Counted from the stretch's first letter, positions 1 through 7,397 are shown. The stretch: DNA of 7,817 nucleotides from Acidobacteriota bacterium (GCA_021781255.1 JAJXXG010000602.1:1-7817); one strand, 5' to 3'. Notes: generated from the letters alone by a model not told the origin. Numbers and translations: made by a program.

Positions 1-109
1 ATAACGCAATTCGCTATTTGCTGGCCATCAAACAACAATGAAGGAAGTGCAAAACTGCATCCAGAAGTTCGACCGGATTCAGTACTGCACCACGCCTGAC
101 AAGTAGCAC
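1..109. other. Left-edge non-coding segment downstream of the minus-strand MaoC gene
   Basis: This is the 3' flank of the minus-strand MaoC gene that ends at 110. I see no coding frame and no convincing stem followed by a T-run on the minus strand, so no terminator is called. An 8-base palindrome, CAGTACTG, lies at 80-87, but it is too short to interpret. Confidence 0.4.
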
Positions 110-649
110 TCAGTCCATATCTTGCTTTGCAGCGCCGGAAAACGCCGCTGCAGGATCCCTGTAAGTCACCGTAAGAAGATGCTCGCAGTAAAGGACGAGT
201 TCCCCCTCGTTTTTGAATACCTCATAGGACGCCTTAACTAGTCCCATGGTTGGGTACTTTGGCCTTTTCTCGATATTCGTACGAATTGTATAGATTGTGT
301 CGCCAATGAACACAGGCCGAATAAAGCGGAGACGATCATAGCCATAGCTGAAGGAATTGACGCAGTTCGTGGCAACCAGCCCTAGTCCCATGCTGAAAAC
401 CAGGGCACCTGCAACAAGACGACGGCCGAAGGCCCCCTCTTTCTGCGCGAAAATTTCGTCGGCCACATAAGGATGCATGTCAAGGACGAGAGCGTTGAAC
501 TGCATCGATTCACCTTCGGAAATCGTGCGCCGGATCGACCGGATGCGATGGCCAATTTCGAAGTCCTCGTAGAACCAGTCTTCAGCGTTCCAGACGGGTA
601 TCTGCAGGTGCGAAGCCGGGTCGGGGTTTGGGTTGCTGAACGGGCTCAT
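110..649 (-). CDS. MaoC-like dehydratase/hydratase with degenerate active-site motif
   Basis: This 179-residue protein is a single hotdog-fold MaoC/(R)-enoyl-CoA hydratase domain (about residues 25-168). Members hydrate or dehydrate acyl-CoA thioesters in the cytosol, usually as dimers. The central motif reads D57-M-H-P-Y-V62-A-D64, where the family usually has D-x-N-P-x-H-x-D. The Asp is kept, the catalytic His is replaced by Val62, and the usual His-Gly further on is Ala80-Gly81. The block [17 protein letters not shown] near residue 103 and the block CEHLL-x-VT near residue 155 are shared with the second MaoC protein at 6104-6553, so the two are paralogues. The start is supported by AGGAG six bases upstream. 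The N-terminal 20 residues are Pro/Asn-rich and have no counterpart in the paralogue. The gene is transcribed away from the operon that starts at about 887. It may be a non-catalytic partner subunit or an enzyme with altered chemistry; the family call is firm, the substrate unknown. Confidence 0.85.
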   Translation of the reverse strand: MSPFSNPNPDPASHLQIPVWNAEDWFYEDFEIGHRIRSIRRTISEGESMQFNALVLDMHPYVADEIFAQKEGAFGRRLVAGALVFSMGLGLVATNCVNSFSYGYDRLRFIRPVFIGDTIYTIRTNIEKRPKYPTMGLVKASYEVFKNEGELVLYCEHLLTVTYRDPAAAFSGAAKQDMD

Positions 650-886
650 TGTCTGCTCCTATTCTGCGGTCTCCACAAGACTTAACGTGCATGGAAGTGC
701 AGTAGCGTCTTCCTGAATCAAGAACTGCATCATTGGCTGACGAGCGGAAAAATGCTAATCCCATTGACGGTCCGCATGTATGCCATCTCTCCTTTTACAG
801 CACATTATCGAGGCACACAAGATTTTCTTGCAGGTCCTCTCTGCAGTATGCAAAAATCTTTTTCCTTAAGGAGAAGTTCTCGCTCA
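650..886. promoter_or_regulatory. Divergent control region between MaoC gene and the operon
   Basis: This stretch of about 237 bp separates divergent genes and should carry promoters for both directions; I could not pick a -35/-10 pair with confidence. Three dyads are visible. GGAAG at 693-697 and CTTCC at 709-713 form an inverted repeat with an 11-base centre. TGCAGT at 698-703 mirrors ACTGCA at 724-729. CAAGA-TTT-TCTTG is a perfect 13-base dyad at 818-830. Any of these could be an operator for the IclR protein encoded at 5305-6114, but this is inference. AAGGAG at 868-873 lies 13 bases before the first ATG of the oxidoreductase remnant, which is longer than ideal spacing. The frame stays open upstream to 752, but that part resembles no known protein. 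Confidence 0.5.
656..660 (-). promoter_or_regulatory. Ribosome binding site of the minus-strand MaoC gene
   Basis: Read on the minus strand, AGGAG is followed by six bases (CAGACA) and then the ATG at 649-647. This fixes the start of that gene. Confidence 0.7.
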
Positions 887-1282
887 ATGATGTTGATTGA
901 CTCAGAGGTATCCGAAGCGCGATGTTCCATCGTAATAAGTGGCCCCGGCGGTATTGATTGCTATGCTCATCTGCCCGAGTGCCACAGGGCCGGATTGAAT
1001 GTCGCAGCTATTCGCGATGAGAATGAGATGCGCGCAAAAAGCGCCGCATTTGAGTACTGCATTCTGACTCCCGTGAATGAACCGGCGCGGACCTCTATGC
1101 CAGCCGAAGGATCGTGGCTTCCGGATGTAATCAAGGGGTCGATGGGCGATCTGATATGCCCTCTCGACGGCATCATCCATACATTCACGACGTTGGTGGA
1201 TGGCGCAAACAGAGCGATGGCTGCTGTGGAAGCCGTCTATGAGTCGAGCACATCAGAGGGGATTGCGGTTTGCTATGACTGA
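887..1282 (+). pseudogene. Gfo/Idh/MocA-type oxidoreductase, internally deleted remnant
   Basis: The open frame codes for about 131 residues, while intact family members have roughly 330-390. The first part (residues about 13-55) looks like the Rossmann NAD(P)-binding start: a beta strand, G19-P-G-G-I-D24, an AHLPE-x-HRAG helix, a second strand ending in Asp, then NE-x-RAKSAA. The last part (residues about 65-131) looks like the family's extreme C-terminus: GSWLPD, GSMGDL, TTLVDGANRAMAAVEAVYESS. The whole middle is missing, including the EKP motif with the catalytic Lys and the substrate-binding beta sheet. The join falls near 1046-1070 and the frame is kept. It is therefore probably non-functional as a dehydrogenase, although its 3' end still overlaps the next gene and may couple translation. 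The start could be 887 or 890. The alternative is a real small protein; I favour a remnant. Confidence 0.65.
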
Positions 1283-2438
1283 GCTGAGGGGCATGACGTG
1301 GGACCACACGCGCGGTTACCTGCCGATGGTGGCAACAGCTCAGCGATTTTCAGAAATGCATCCAGAAATCACTATCCACTGGGAAAAGCGCTCGCTCAAA
1401 CAGTTCGGGGACTTGGCACTCCATGAACTGGCCGCACAATTCGATCTTCTTGTAATTGATCATCCTTTTATTGGCGCGGCGGCGGCGCAAAGTCTCTTGC
1501 TTCCGCTTGAGCAACATCTACCCGCCAATTTTCTGCAGGATCAGGCAGCCAATTCGGTCGGAAAGTCGAATGCAAGTTACATCCTTGCAGGCAGCCAATA
1601 CGCACTGGCGATCGATGCGGCTGCGCCCATCAGCGGATGGCGGCCGGATTTGCTTGAACGGGCTGGGCACTCTGTCCCAGCAACATGGAATGAGGCGTTG
1701 GAGCTTGCGCGGCGCGGCTTAGTAGCTGTTTCCGGCACTCGCATTGATATGCTGATGCATTTGTATATGCTTTGCATTGGCTTAGGCGAAGAACCCTTTG
1801 CCGATCCTGGGGTGTTTGGCTCGCACGATATTACTGTGCGCGCAATCGAGATGCTGCGAGAGCTTGCTCAGGCGGTGTCTCAGACGTTTTCCAGATGTAA
1901 CCCGATCATGGTTTGGGAACGGCTGACGAGTGGCGATGTTGAGGCCTATTGTCCCTTTGCATATGGCTATTCGAACTATTCTCGCGATGGTTACGCGAAG
2001 CACCGGCTTGATGTAGGAGGGCTGATTTCTCTTGACGGGAAGACACGCTTCCGTTCCACCTTGGGCGGAGCCGGTCTTGCAATCTCATCACGCTGCGATT
2101 CCATCGAGAGCGCAGCAATGTACTGCGAATATGCTGCAGGGGCAGAATGCCAGACTCGACTTTACTTCGATTCCGGCGGTCAGCCGGGCTACCGAACTGC
2201 ATGGCGCGATGATGAAGTCAACCGAAGGTGCCATGGATTCTTTCAGAAAACTCTGCAGACTCTGGACGAAGCCTGGCTACGCCCACGGTCGAGCGGATAC
2301 CACCAGTTTCAGGACGAAGCTGCGCTGCTGGTCCATGAGTTTGCATGGCAAGGCGGCGACGCCAGTGCAGTTGCTACGACGTTGAATGAGATGGCGGCGA
2401 ATATGTGCCGGCCACAGGAGGCAGGGGGATATGCATGA
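1275..2438 (+). CDS. Cytosolic family-1 solute-binding-like protein (SBP1)
   Basis: This 387-residue protein has the size and two-lobe pattern of family-1 extracellular solute-binding proteins. It starts directly with the first strand and helix of the mature domain ([11 protein letters not shown] then RGY). An FDLLVIDHP strand follows at about 56-64, then a hinge-like segment with an [12 protein letters not shown] stretch near 120-131, [11 protein letters not shown] near 135-145, and a late region with GYSNYS and GGAGLAIS. There is no signal peptide or lipobox. The in-frame extension back to 1200 is charged, lies inside the upstream remnant and is not signal-like. The ATG at 1275 overlaps the remnant's stop by 8 nt (ATGACTGA). 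No ABC permease or ATPase gene is nearby; the next gene, a CoA transferase, overlaps by 4 nt. I infer a cytosolic ligand-binding protein working with CoA-thioester metabolism. The fold call is good; the ligand is unknown. Confidence 0.8.
   Translation: MTELRGMTWDHTRGYLPMVATAQRFSEMHPEITIHWEKRSLKQFGDLALHELAAQFDLLVIDHPFIGAAAAQSLLLPLEQHLPANFLQDQAANSVGKSNASYILAGSQYALAIDAAAPISGWRPDLLERAGHSVPATWNEALELARRGLVAVSGTRIDMLMHLYMLCIGLGEEPFADPGVFGSHDITVRAIEMLRELAQAVSQTFSRCNPIMVWERLTSGDVEAYCPFAYGYSNYSRDGYAKHRLDVGGLISLDGKTRFRSTLGGAGLAISSRCDSIESAAMYCEYAAGAECQTRLYFDSGGQPGYRTAWRDDEVNRRCHGFFQKTLQTLDEAWLRPRSSGYHQFQDEAALLVHEFAWQGGDASAVATTLNEMAANMCRPQEAGGYA
2416..2428 (+). promoter_or_regulatory. Ribosome binding region of the CoA transferase gene
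   Basis: AGGAGG at 2416-2421 and GGGGG at 2424-2428 lie inside the end of SBP1, 13 and 6 bases before the ATG at 2435. They favour the ATG that overlaps the SBP1 stop (ATGA) over the earlier in-frame ATG at 2405. Confidence 0.6.
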
Positions 2439-3628
2439 GGCCGCTTGAAGGCTTGTTGGTACTGGATTTCAGCCAGTTTCTTTCCGGTCCATCCGCAGCC
2501 CTGCGCCTTGCAGATCTGGGAGCCCGGGTTATCAAAATCGAAAGACCGCACACCGGAGATTTATGCCGTCAGCTCTATATCACCAACCTGGAGGTTGACG
2601 GCGACAGTACCCTCTTTCACTCCATCAATCGCAACAAACAAAGCCTGGCGGCCGATCTCAAGAATGAAAGCGACCGCGAGATGATAAGACAGCTGATTGC
2701 GCGTGCCGATGTAATGATTCAGAATTTTCGGCCCGGAATTATGGAGCGTCTTGGCTTTGACTACGCATCCATACGTCGGTTCAACCCCCGTCTTATCTAT
2801 GGCGAAGTAACCGGTTATGGCAAGACGGGACCGTGGCGCAACAAACCCGGCCAGGACCTGCTGATCCAATCCCTCTCCGGATTAGCATGGTTGAATGGAA
2901 ATGCAGATCAACCGCCGGTTCCGTTTGGCCTCGCAGTCGTTGATCTTTTCGCTGGCGCACATTTGGTGCAGGGTATATTGGCATGCCTGGTGCGGCGAAG
3001 CATAACGGGACTCGGCGGATTGGTGGAAGTAAGCCTTCTCGAATCGATTCTTGACGCCCAGTTTGAACTGTTGACAACATTCTTTAACGATGGGGGCAAA
3101 TTACCCCAGAGAAGCGCCATCAACAACGCCAATGCTTATCTAGGCGCGCCTTACGGCCTTTACGAAACGAAGGACGGATATCTATCCCTGGCGATGGGCT
3201 CGGTAGGGCAACTGGGCAAGTTACTGGGATGCGAGCCACTCCTCCGCTTTTCTGACCCCAAATTATGGTTTGAGAAGCGCGATGAAATCAAAAGTATCCT
3301 GGCCGGTCATTTGAAGACACAGGAAACGAAACACTGGTTGAGCATCCTTGAACCCGCGGACATATGGTGCTCCGACGTACTCACATGGCCGAAGCTCATG
3401 GAGCATGAAGGATTCCAGGCGCTTGACATGCAGCAGGAGATTCAAAGCTGCAAGGGCACAGTAATCAAAACAACTCGATGCCCAATTCGCATTGATGGCG
3501 AGATCTACAAATCTTCAACCGGGGCGCCCGGAATCGGGCAGCACGGTGCCGGAATCATCAAAGAATTTTCACTGCGGGCGACCGGTTCGCCGGAGGAGAA
3601 ACCGAGTGACGACAAGCCTGCGCGCTGA
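2435..3628 (+). CDS. Family III CoA transferase (CaiB/BaiF, formyl-CoA transferase type)
   Basis: This 397-residue enzyme matches the usual length of family III CoA transferases, which move CoA from a donor thioester to a carboxylic acid through an aspartyl-CoA intermediate in the cytosol. The N-terminus has the typical [14 protein letters not shown] helix start, then [17 protein letters not shown] (about 26-42), a [14 protein letters not shown] block (about 63-76), VMIQNFRPG (93-101), the [16 protein letters not shown] segment (119-134) and [13 protein letters not shown] (138-150). Asp170 in the [11 protein letters not shown] segment matches the catalytic Asp near position 169 of formyl-CoA transferase. 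It is followed by [13 protein letters not shown]. All core motifs look intact. The start at 2435 overlaps the SBP1 stop by 4 nt, and its 3' end overlaps SBP2 by 23 nt. The acid substrate cannot be told from sequence; C5 dicarboxylates are one possibility given the MaoC genes. Confidence 0.93.
   Translation: MRPLEGLLVLDFSQFLSGPSAALRLADLGARVIKIERPHTGDLCRQLYITNLEVDGDSTLFHSINRNKQSLAADLKNESDREMIRQLIARADVMIQNFRPGIMERLGFDYASIRRFNPRLIYGEVTGYGKTGPWRNKPGQDLLIQSLSGLAWLNGNADQPPVPFGLAVVDLFAGAHLVQGILACLVRRSITGLGGLVEVSLLESILDAQFELLTTFFNDGGKLPQRSAINNANAYLGAPYGLYETKDGYLSLAMGSVGQLGKLLGCEPLLRFSDPKLWFEKRDEIKSILAGHLKTQETKHWLSILEPADIWCSDVLTWPKLMEHEGFQALDMQQEIQSCKGTVIKTTRCPIRIDGEIYKSSTGAPGIGQHGAGIIKEFSLRATGSPEEKPSDDKPAR
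3592..3598 (+). promoter_or_regulatory. Strong ribosome binding site deciding the GTG start of SBP2
   Basis: GGAGGAG lies 7 bases before a GTG at 3606. It supports that start over the upstream in-frame ATG at 3492, which would only add an Arg-rich segment read out of frame from the CoA transferase gene. Confidence 0.75.
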
Positions 3629-4868
3629 ACGTGAATGCAGCTTTCGAATTGCTGTTCGAAAATTCGGTCCATTCGAGTCTGCCATTGCAAAACAATGGCA
3701 ATCGTTTGAAGACAATGCGCACACCGGCCTCCAATTGAATCCGGTATCTCTTGATCTGGAGTCGCTGCATCGCCAACTCTTTCAAGACCACGGCCTTGCG
3801 AATGGCAGCTACGACGTCGCTATGGTCAGTACCGACTGGCTTGCGGAAGCGAATGCTACGCAAGGGTTGTTCGATCTGGCGCCCTACCTGGCGTCGTCGC
3901 CGCCTGAGGGGTATCCAAGCGCATACTCGGAGTCATTGCAGCGACTGCAGCGGTTTGACGAGCGGGTTTTTGGGTTGCCCTATCACGATGGACCAGAGTG
4001 CCTTATCTACAGACGGGATCTCTTCGAAGATTCAGCCGAACAATTGCATTTTGAACAGCAGTTTGGAGAACCGTTGATGGTGCCACGCACCTGGGAGGAG
4101 TTCCGCCGCGTGGCTCGGTTCTTTACTCGCCCAGGGCAAGGACTCTATGGCACGGTATTTGCCGGTTACCCCGATGGCCACAACAGTGTCTATGACTTCT
4201 GCCTTCAGCTTTGGAGCCGGGGAGGTGAACTCTTCGACCAATCCGGACGAATACAGATCGATACGCCGGAGTCTCGCGAAGGACTTGAATATTACCGATC
4301 CATTTTTCATGATCGGCACGCCATTCATCCTGACTCTGCCACCTTTGATTCAGTAAAGTCTGGGCTAGCGTTCGCATACGGAGAAGTTGCGATGATGGTG
4401 AACTGGTTCGGCTTTGCCGCCATGTCAGAGACCATCGATGCATCCAGGGTAAAGGGAAAGACAGCAGTTGCCGCAATCCCGTCGGAGAATGGCCGTGGAA
4501 TTTCTTTGAATGCATATTGGATCATGGGGATTCCTGCGGGTAGTCTCCACCTGGATATTGCATGCAGGTTTCTTGCGCATTGTGCCAGACCCGAGATGGA
4601 CAAGCTGTTAACGCTGGAGGGAGCAATTGGTTGCCGCAAGACAACGTGGTCTGACAACGAGGTGAATGCGGTCATTCCCTACTACCATCATCTGGAGAAA
4701 CTGCACGAAAATGCTCGTGATCTGCCGCGTCTATCGAACTGGTCAAGCATTGCCAAGGTGATTGACCGGATGATGATTGATGCTATCGAAACAGGACGGC
4801 CAATAGCAGCCATTACAGCAAGCGCACAGGAGAAGGCATGCTTGATTGAATTGAGCGAGAGAGACTGA
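3606..4868 (+). CDS. Cytosolic family-1 solute-binding-like protein (SBP2)
   Basis: This 420-residue protein has clear sugar-type (family 1) solute-binding features in the usual order. They are an [15 protein letters not shown] strand-helix (about 68-82), an FDLAPYL stretch, [20 protein letters not shown] (about 121-140), PRTWEEF (about 160-166), [10 protein letters not shown] followed by an [13 protein letters not shown] helix (about 202-230), [11 protein letters not shown], and the late region with an [14 protein letters not shown] strand and EGAIGCR. Such proteins normally carry an N-terminal export signal; here residues 1-15 are polar and the first strand (FRIAVRKFG) begins almost at once, so a cytosolic location is predicted. 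The GTG start is chosen because of GGAGGAG 7 bases upstream, and it overlaps the CoA transferase by 23 nt. It shares the fold with SBP1 but little sequence, so it is not a recent duplicate. No permease or ATPase accompanies it. Its ligand is unknown. Confidence 0.88.
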   Translation: MTTSLRAERECSFRIAVRKFGPFESAIAKQWQSFEDNAHTGLQLNPVSLDLESLHRQLFQDHGLANGSYDVAMVSTDWLAEANATQGLFDLAPYLASSPPEGYPSAYSESLQRLQRFDERVFGLPYHDGPECLIYRRDLFEDSAEQLHFEQQFGEPLMVPRTWEEFRRVARFFTRPGQGLYGTVFAGYPDGHNSVYDFCLQLWSRGGELFDQSGRIQIDTPESREGLEYYRSIFHDRHAIHPDSATFDSVKSGLAFAYGEVAMMVNWFGFAAMSETIDASRVKGKTAVAAIPSENGRGISLNAYWIMGIPAGSLHLDIACRFLAHCARPEMDKLLTLEGAIGCRKTTWSDNEVNAVIPYYHHLEKLHENARDLPRLSNWSSIAKVIDRMMIDAIETGRPIAAITASAQEKACLIELSERD

Positions 4869-4870
4869 CT

Positions 4871-5287
4871 TTGAACACGGCATTGAGTACAGGTGAGAAT
4901 CCAGTTTGGGCTGCGAATGTTGCGCTCATGTTTCTGATAAGCGCGGGTGTGCTGGAAGCTGCGATCTATTGCTTCTGTAAAATGCGGAAGAACAGAGGTG
5001 CTGCCCTTTATTTTGCAGAATCGACACGAAGCAACTGGCGTATGGGAATTCTCATACGCGCCTTCTGCCATAGCGGCCTAATGCTTTATGGCCTGGTAAA
5101 GCAGCGAATTGGAATGGTGACCAGATGGCCTCTCATTATTGGCGCAATTATCCTGAGCAGCACTGCGGTTGGATTCTTAACAGGAGAATGGAAAAGTGCC
5201 GAAAGACGGGCAAAGGCCTACCTCTGCATCGTTAGTCCAGTGATAATTGCAGCAGTTATCTTTGCAGGAATGACCCAAAGCGGCTGA
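4871..5287 (+). CDS. Small four-helix membrane protein of unknown function
   Basis: The product has 138 residues and four hydrophobic segments at about 14-36, 58-77, 85-105 and 115-134, separated by short basic loops (CKMRKNR, RSNWR, EWKSAERR). I recognise no family. The start is a TTG two bases after the SBP2 stop, with a purine run GAGAGAGA at 4857-4864 six bases upstream; an ATG at 4928 would begin inside the first helix and lacks a ribosome site. The tight spacing puts it in the operon. As the only membrane protein in the cluster it could be a membrane partner of the solute-binding proteins or a small transport subunit, but nothing in the sequence shows this. It has only four helices and no EAA-type loop, so it does not look like an ABC permease. 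Confidence 0.6.
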   Translation: MNTALSTGENPVWAANVALMFLISAGVLEAAIYCFCKMRKNRGAALYFAESTRSNWRMGILIRAFCHSGLMLYGLVKQRIGMVTRWPLIIGAIILSSTAVGFLTGEWKSAERRAKAYLCIVSPVIIAAVIFAGMTQSG

Positions 5288-5304
5288 TCGCGGACACAAT
5301 CAAG

Positions 5305-6114
5305 ATGATAAATGCATCTCGCAGGCGAGCGTCATCGAGCAGGAAATCACACCCGGAATATTCCGTTCCAGCACTGGACAAGGGACTTGCTACTCTCGAG
5401 GCTCTAGCTGCTGCTGCATCGCCTATGCCCTTGAGCGAGATTGCGCGCGCCGTCGGACAAACACCAAGCGCAGCGTTTCGCCTCTTGAGCAGACTTGAAA
5501 GTCGTCTGTATGTGACTCGGGATCCGGTTCTCAAGCAATATAGCTTGTCATTGAAACTTCTCGAGCTGTCGCACACCTACCCACCTATCGAGCATATAAC
5601 TCGCATCTCAGGACGATTCATGCGTGAATTGGCTGACTCCTCGCGTGAATCCGTTCATTTAAGCGTTCTGAATCACAGACGACTTGTGGTGCTGATGGAC
5701 GTCCCGAGCCCGTTGCGCGTTCGTTTTGCCCACCAGGTTGGGAGTCAATTTTCGCCGGTAACCACCAATTCCGGGCGTCTCTTGCTCGCATATCTCAATC
5801 CAGACGATCTGAAGGCGCATCTTGCAGAAGACATGGATTATGCCAGGCTCTCCAAGGCGAAGCGAGAGGAATTTCATGAGGAACTGAAGCGCATTCGAAG
5901 AAACCGATGCGCAGTGTCCTTCAGCGAGGAGAGAGCCGGGATGCGCGATATTGCCGTACTGGTAGGCAATCCAGCAGTAGGTTCCATTGCCGCACTGGCC
6001 GTAGCATGCCTGGGCAGCGTGAGAGACAAGGCGGGCGTAAATCGAATCGTAAGCGCATTACAGCAGTGTGCAAATCGTATCACCGTTGCAATGGGGATGA
6101 GCTATGAGTCTTAG
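5305..6114 (+). CDS. IclR-family transcriptional regulator
   Basis: This 269-residue protein is of typical IclR length. A basic, Ser/Arg-rich tail of about 18 residues precedes the winged helix-turn-helix: [17 protein letters not shown], then [24 protein letters not shown] with recognition helix around 53-65, and the wing near 70-82. The effector domain (about 95-265) shows [20 protein letters not shown], the [14 protein letters not shown] segment (normally P-x-x-x-T/S-A-x-GK-A-LLA, here varied), [19 protein letters not shown] and IAALAVA. IclR proteins bind as dimers or tetramers to operators and respond to small acids or aromatic effectors. The gene follows the membrane protein by 17 nt without a strong ribosome site and overlaps the second MaoC gene by 11 nt. 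It most likely controls this operon and the divergent MaoC gene through the 650-886 region; this is inference. Confidence 0.92.
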   Translation: MINASRRRASSSRKSHPEYSVPALDKGLATLEALAAAASPMPLSEIARAVGQTPSAAFRLLSRLESRLYVTRDPVLKQYSLSLKLLELSHTYPPIEHITRISGRFMRELADSSRESVHLSVLNHRRLVVLMDVPSPLRVRFAHQVGSQFSPVTTNSGRLLLAYLNPDDLKAHLAEDMDYARLSKAKREEFHEELKRIRRNRCAVSFSEERAGMRDIAVLVGNPAVGSIAALAVACLGSVRDKAGVNRIVSALQQCANRITVAMGMSYES

Positions 6115-6553
6115 ATTGCATTTTGAAGATTATGAGGTTGGATCGTCACGGGAAACTCATGGAAGGACCATCACCGAAACAGATTTTGTACTTCATGCAG
6201 GACAGACGGGTGACTTTTATCCTCATCACATGGATGCTGAGTGGTGCAAAACGCAGCCGTTTGGCGAACGCATAGCTCATGGCACCCTGATTTTCAGCGT
6301 TGCAGTCGGCATGACTGCAGGCGAGGTGAATCCTGAAGCGTTTACCTACGGCTATGATCGTCTGCGATTTATCAAGCCTGTCCACATCGGTGACACGCTT
6401 CATGTGAGGGTGACGATTAAGGACAAACGGGACTCACCTAAATCGCCTCGTCATGGAATCGTTGTCGAATTGTGTGAAGCTCTGAATCAGCGACAGGAAG
6501 TTGTAATGGCATGTGAACACCTGTTGATGGTTACCCGTCGAGAGTCGTCTTGA
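6104..6553 (+). CDS. MaoC-like (R)-specific enoyl-CoA hydratase with intact Asp/His motif
   Basis: This 149-residue protein forms one complete hotdog-fold MaoC domain. The hydratase motif reads G-D37-F-Y-P-H-H42-M-D44, with the catalytic Asp37 and His42 in place (family D-x-N-P-x-H-x-D, here Tyr for Asn), and a matching I-A-H59-G60. The block [17 protein letters not shown] and the ending CEHLLMVT mark it as a paralogue of the protein at 110-649. Expected reaction: reversible addition of water to a trans-enoyl-CoA in the cytosol. With the CoA transferase it could handle an unsaturated acid such as mesaconate or itaconate after CoA activation; the substrate is not shown by sequence. The ATG at 6104 overlaps the IclR stop (TAG 6112-6114), with GGGG 7 bases upstream. 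It is the last recognised gene of the operon. Confidence 0.92.
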   Translation: MSLRLHFEDYEVGSSRETHGRTITETDFVLHAGQTGDFYPHHMDAEWCKTQPFGERIAHGTLIFSVAVGMTAGEVNPEAFTYGYDRLRFIKPVHIGDTLHVRVTIKDKRDSPKSPRHGIVVELCEALNQRQEVVMACEHLLMVTRRESS

Positions 6554-6711
6554 GGTTTCGGGCGAAGGCGTCCCGGAAGAGATCAGTACGCTCAGTTCCG
6601 TCATTGATGAAGTAGATATGAATGAGAACAACACGATAAAGACGTCTGCAAAACGTTAGATGGATGGCAATCGACTTATACAGTGTGTCGCACAGCGCAT
6701 GGCTAGTTTCA

Positions 6712-6727
6712 GCCTTATCAATAAGGC
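6712..6727. repeat. Near-perfect 16-base dyad
   Basis: GCCTTAT and ATAAGGC are exact reverse complements separated by CA. As RNA this would be a 6-bp stem with a TCAA loop, but no T-run follows, so an operator or weak transcript-end hairpin of the operon is possible. It lies about 160 bases after the last operon gene. Confidence 0.45.
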
Positions 6728-7169
6728 CCAGCGGATTGGATAACTGTTATAAACGCTTTTGGTTCTGGGTATCCCCCCTTCAATGCGCCTCTGCAGCTGA
6801 TTGATGTATCAAGAAACACCACACCTGCGGCATCTATGGTCGGTGCATTGAGTTGGCTTGATGGCGCGATTGGGGCACAGGAGCATGGCGGGAGTTGAGC
6901 GCTTACTGCTTGCGAGGAAGCCACCGAAAGGATCGAAGTTGTAAAGGTCCTCGGCACGCAGCTTCCTGAGTGTTCAAATCTCTGGTCGGGTTCACAGGTG
7001 GTCTGTCCCATTCAAGGTCGGAGAACCTGAGGCGTGGTGGATCGAAAGTTCCAGTTCCAGAATGCCAATCAGAGAAGACCAGAGAATTTGGAGGGCAATA
7101 ACCCTCGAACGAGATTCTCCAGCGGAACTTTTGATTGAAAAAGACCTCGGAACCGGGCCTGAAGGGGAT

Positions 7170-7190
7170 TTTCTCTGGCAGACAGAGAAA
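7170..7190 (-). terminator. Hairpin just downstream of tRNA-Ser
   Basis: TTTCTCTG (7170-7177) and CAGAGAAA (7183-7190) form a perfect 8-bp stem with a 5-base loop, 13 bases past the CCA end of the minus-strand tRNA. No T-run follows directly; on the minus strand a run of five T occurs about 27 bases further on. It could be a terminator or a 3'-processing structure of the tRNA transcript. Confidence 0.35.
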
Positions 7191-7203
7191 CGGGCAGACT
7201 CGC

Positions 7204-7297
7204 TGGCGGAGAGAGGGGGATTCGAACCCCCGATAGAGGTTTAGGCCCCTATAACGGTTTAGCAAACCGCCGCCTTCAGCCACTCGGCCATCTCTCC
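7204..7297 (-). tRNA. tRNA-Ser (anticodon GCU)
   Basis: The minus strand folds as a class II tRNA. The 5' acceptor strand GGAGAGA (7297-7291) pairs with TCTCTCC (7214-7208), the discriminator G is at 7207 and the CCA is genomically encoded at 7206-7204. The D arm contains TGGCCGAGTGG, the anticodon stem GCGGT/ACCGT encloses loop TTGCTAA with anticodon GCT (plus-strand 7263-7261), and a long variable arm (about 16-20 bases with a stem) identifies it as serine. The T arm GGGGG/CCCCC with TTCGAAT is standard. It decodes AGC and AGU codons. It is complete and looks functional. Confidence 0.97.
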
Positions 7298-7397
7298 GGG
7301 TCTGCTAGCCGATTATACCGGAAACCGAGTGGCGGCCGTGGCGGAATGCGTGATTGCCGCGTGAATTCCTGCGCTGCTTTGCAAGCGGAATGTGGGG

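Larger units (their letters stand above)
6554..7203. other. Gene-poor 650-bp segment with possible coding remnants
   Basis: No convincing intact gene is seen. Two stretches look faintly protein-like. One is an open frame from about 6528 to 6659 in the +1 frame of the MaoC gene's end, reading VSGEGVPEEISTLSSVIDEV and a polar tail. The other is about 6726-6899 on the plus strand without an ATG near its beginning, reading NAFGSGYPPFNAPLQLIDVS and on to SWLDGAIGAQEHGGS. I cannot assign either to a family. Longer frames on the minus strand next to the tRNA read through it and have the look of chance frames. Dyads within the segment are listed separately. Confidence 0.4.

Noticed and set aside
1200..1274. 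Longer start for SBP1
   Set aside because: The 25 extra residues are charged, overlap the oxidoreductase remnant in another frame and lie before the natural start of the binding-protein domain.
3492..3605. Longer ATG start for SBP2
   Set aside because: It would be an Arg-rich segment from another frame of the CoA transferase gene; GGAGGAG points to GTG 3606.
50..4710. Many ACTGCA/TGCAGT hexamers
   Set aside because: They occur inside genes as well as between them with no fixed spacing, so they look like general base-composition preference and not a regulatory array.
6718..7011. Minus-strand open frame of 97 codons
   Set aside because: No recognisable motif and no convincing context; it may be the shadow of a plus-strand fragment.
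6903..7283. Minus-strand open frame of 126 codons beginning inside the tRNA region
   Set aside because: It reads through tRNA-Ser and contains the GFESPSLRQ-type peptide typical of spuriously translated tRNA genes; the rest resembles no protein.
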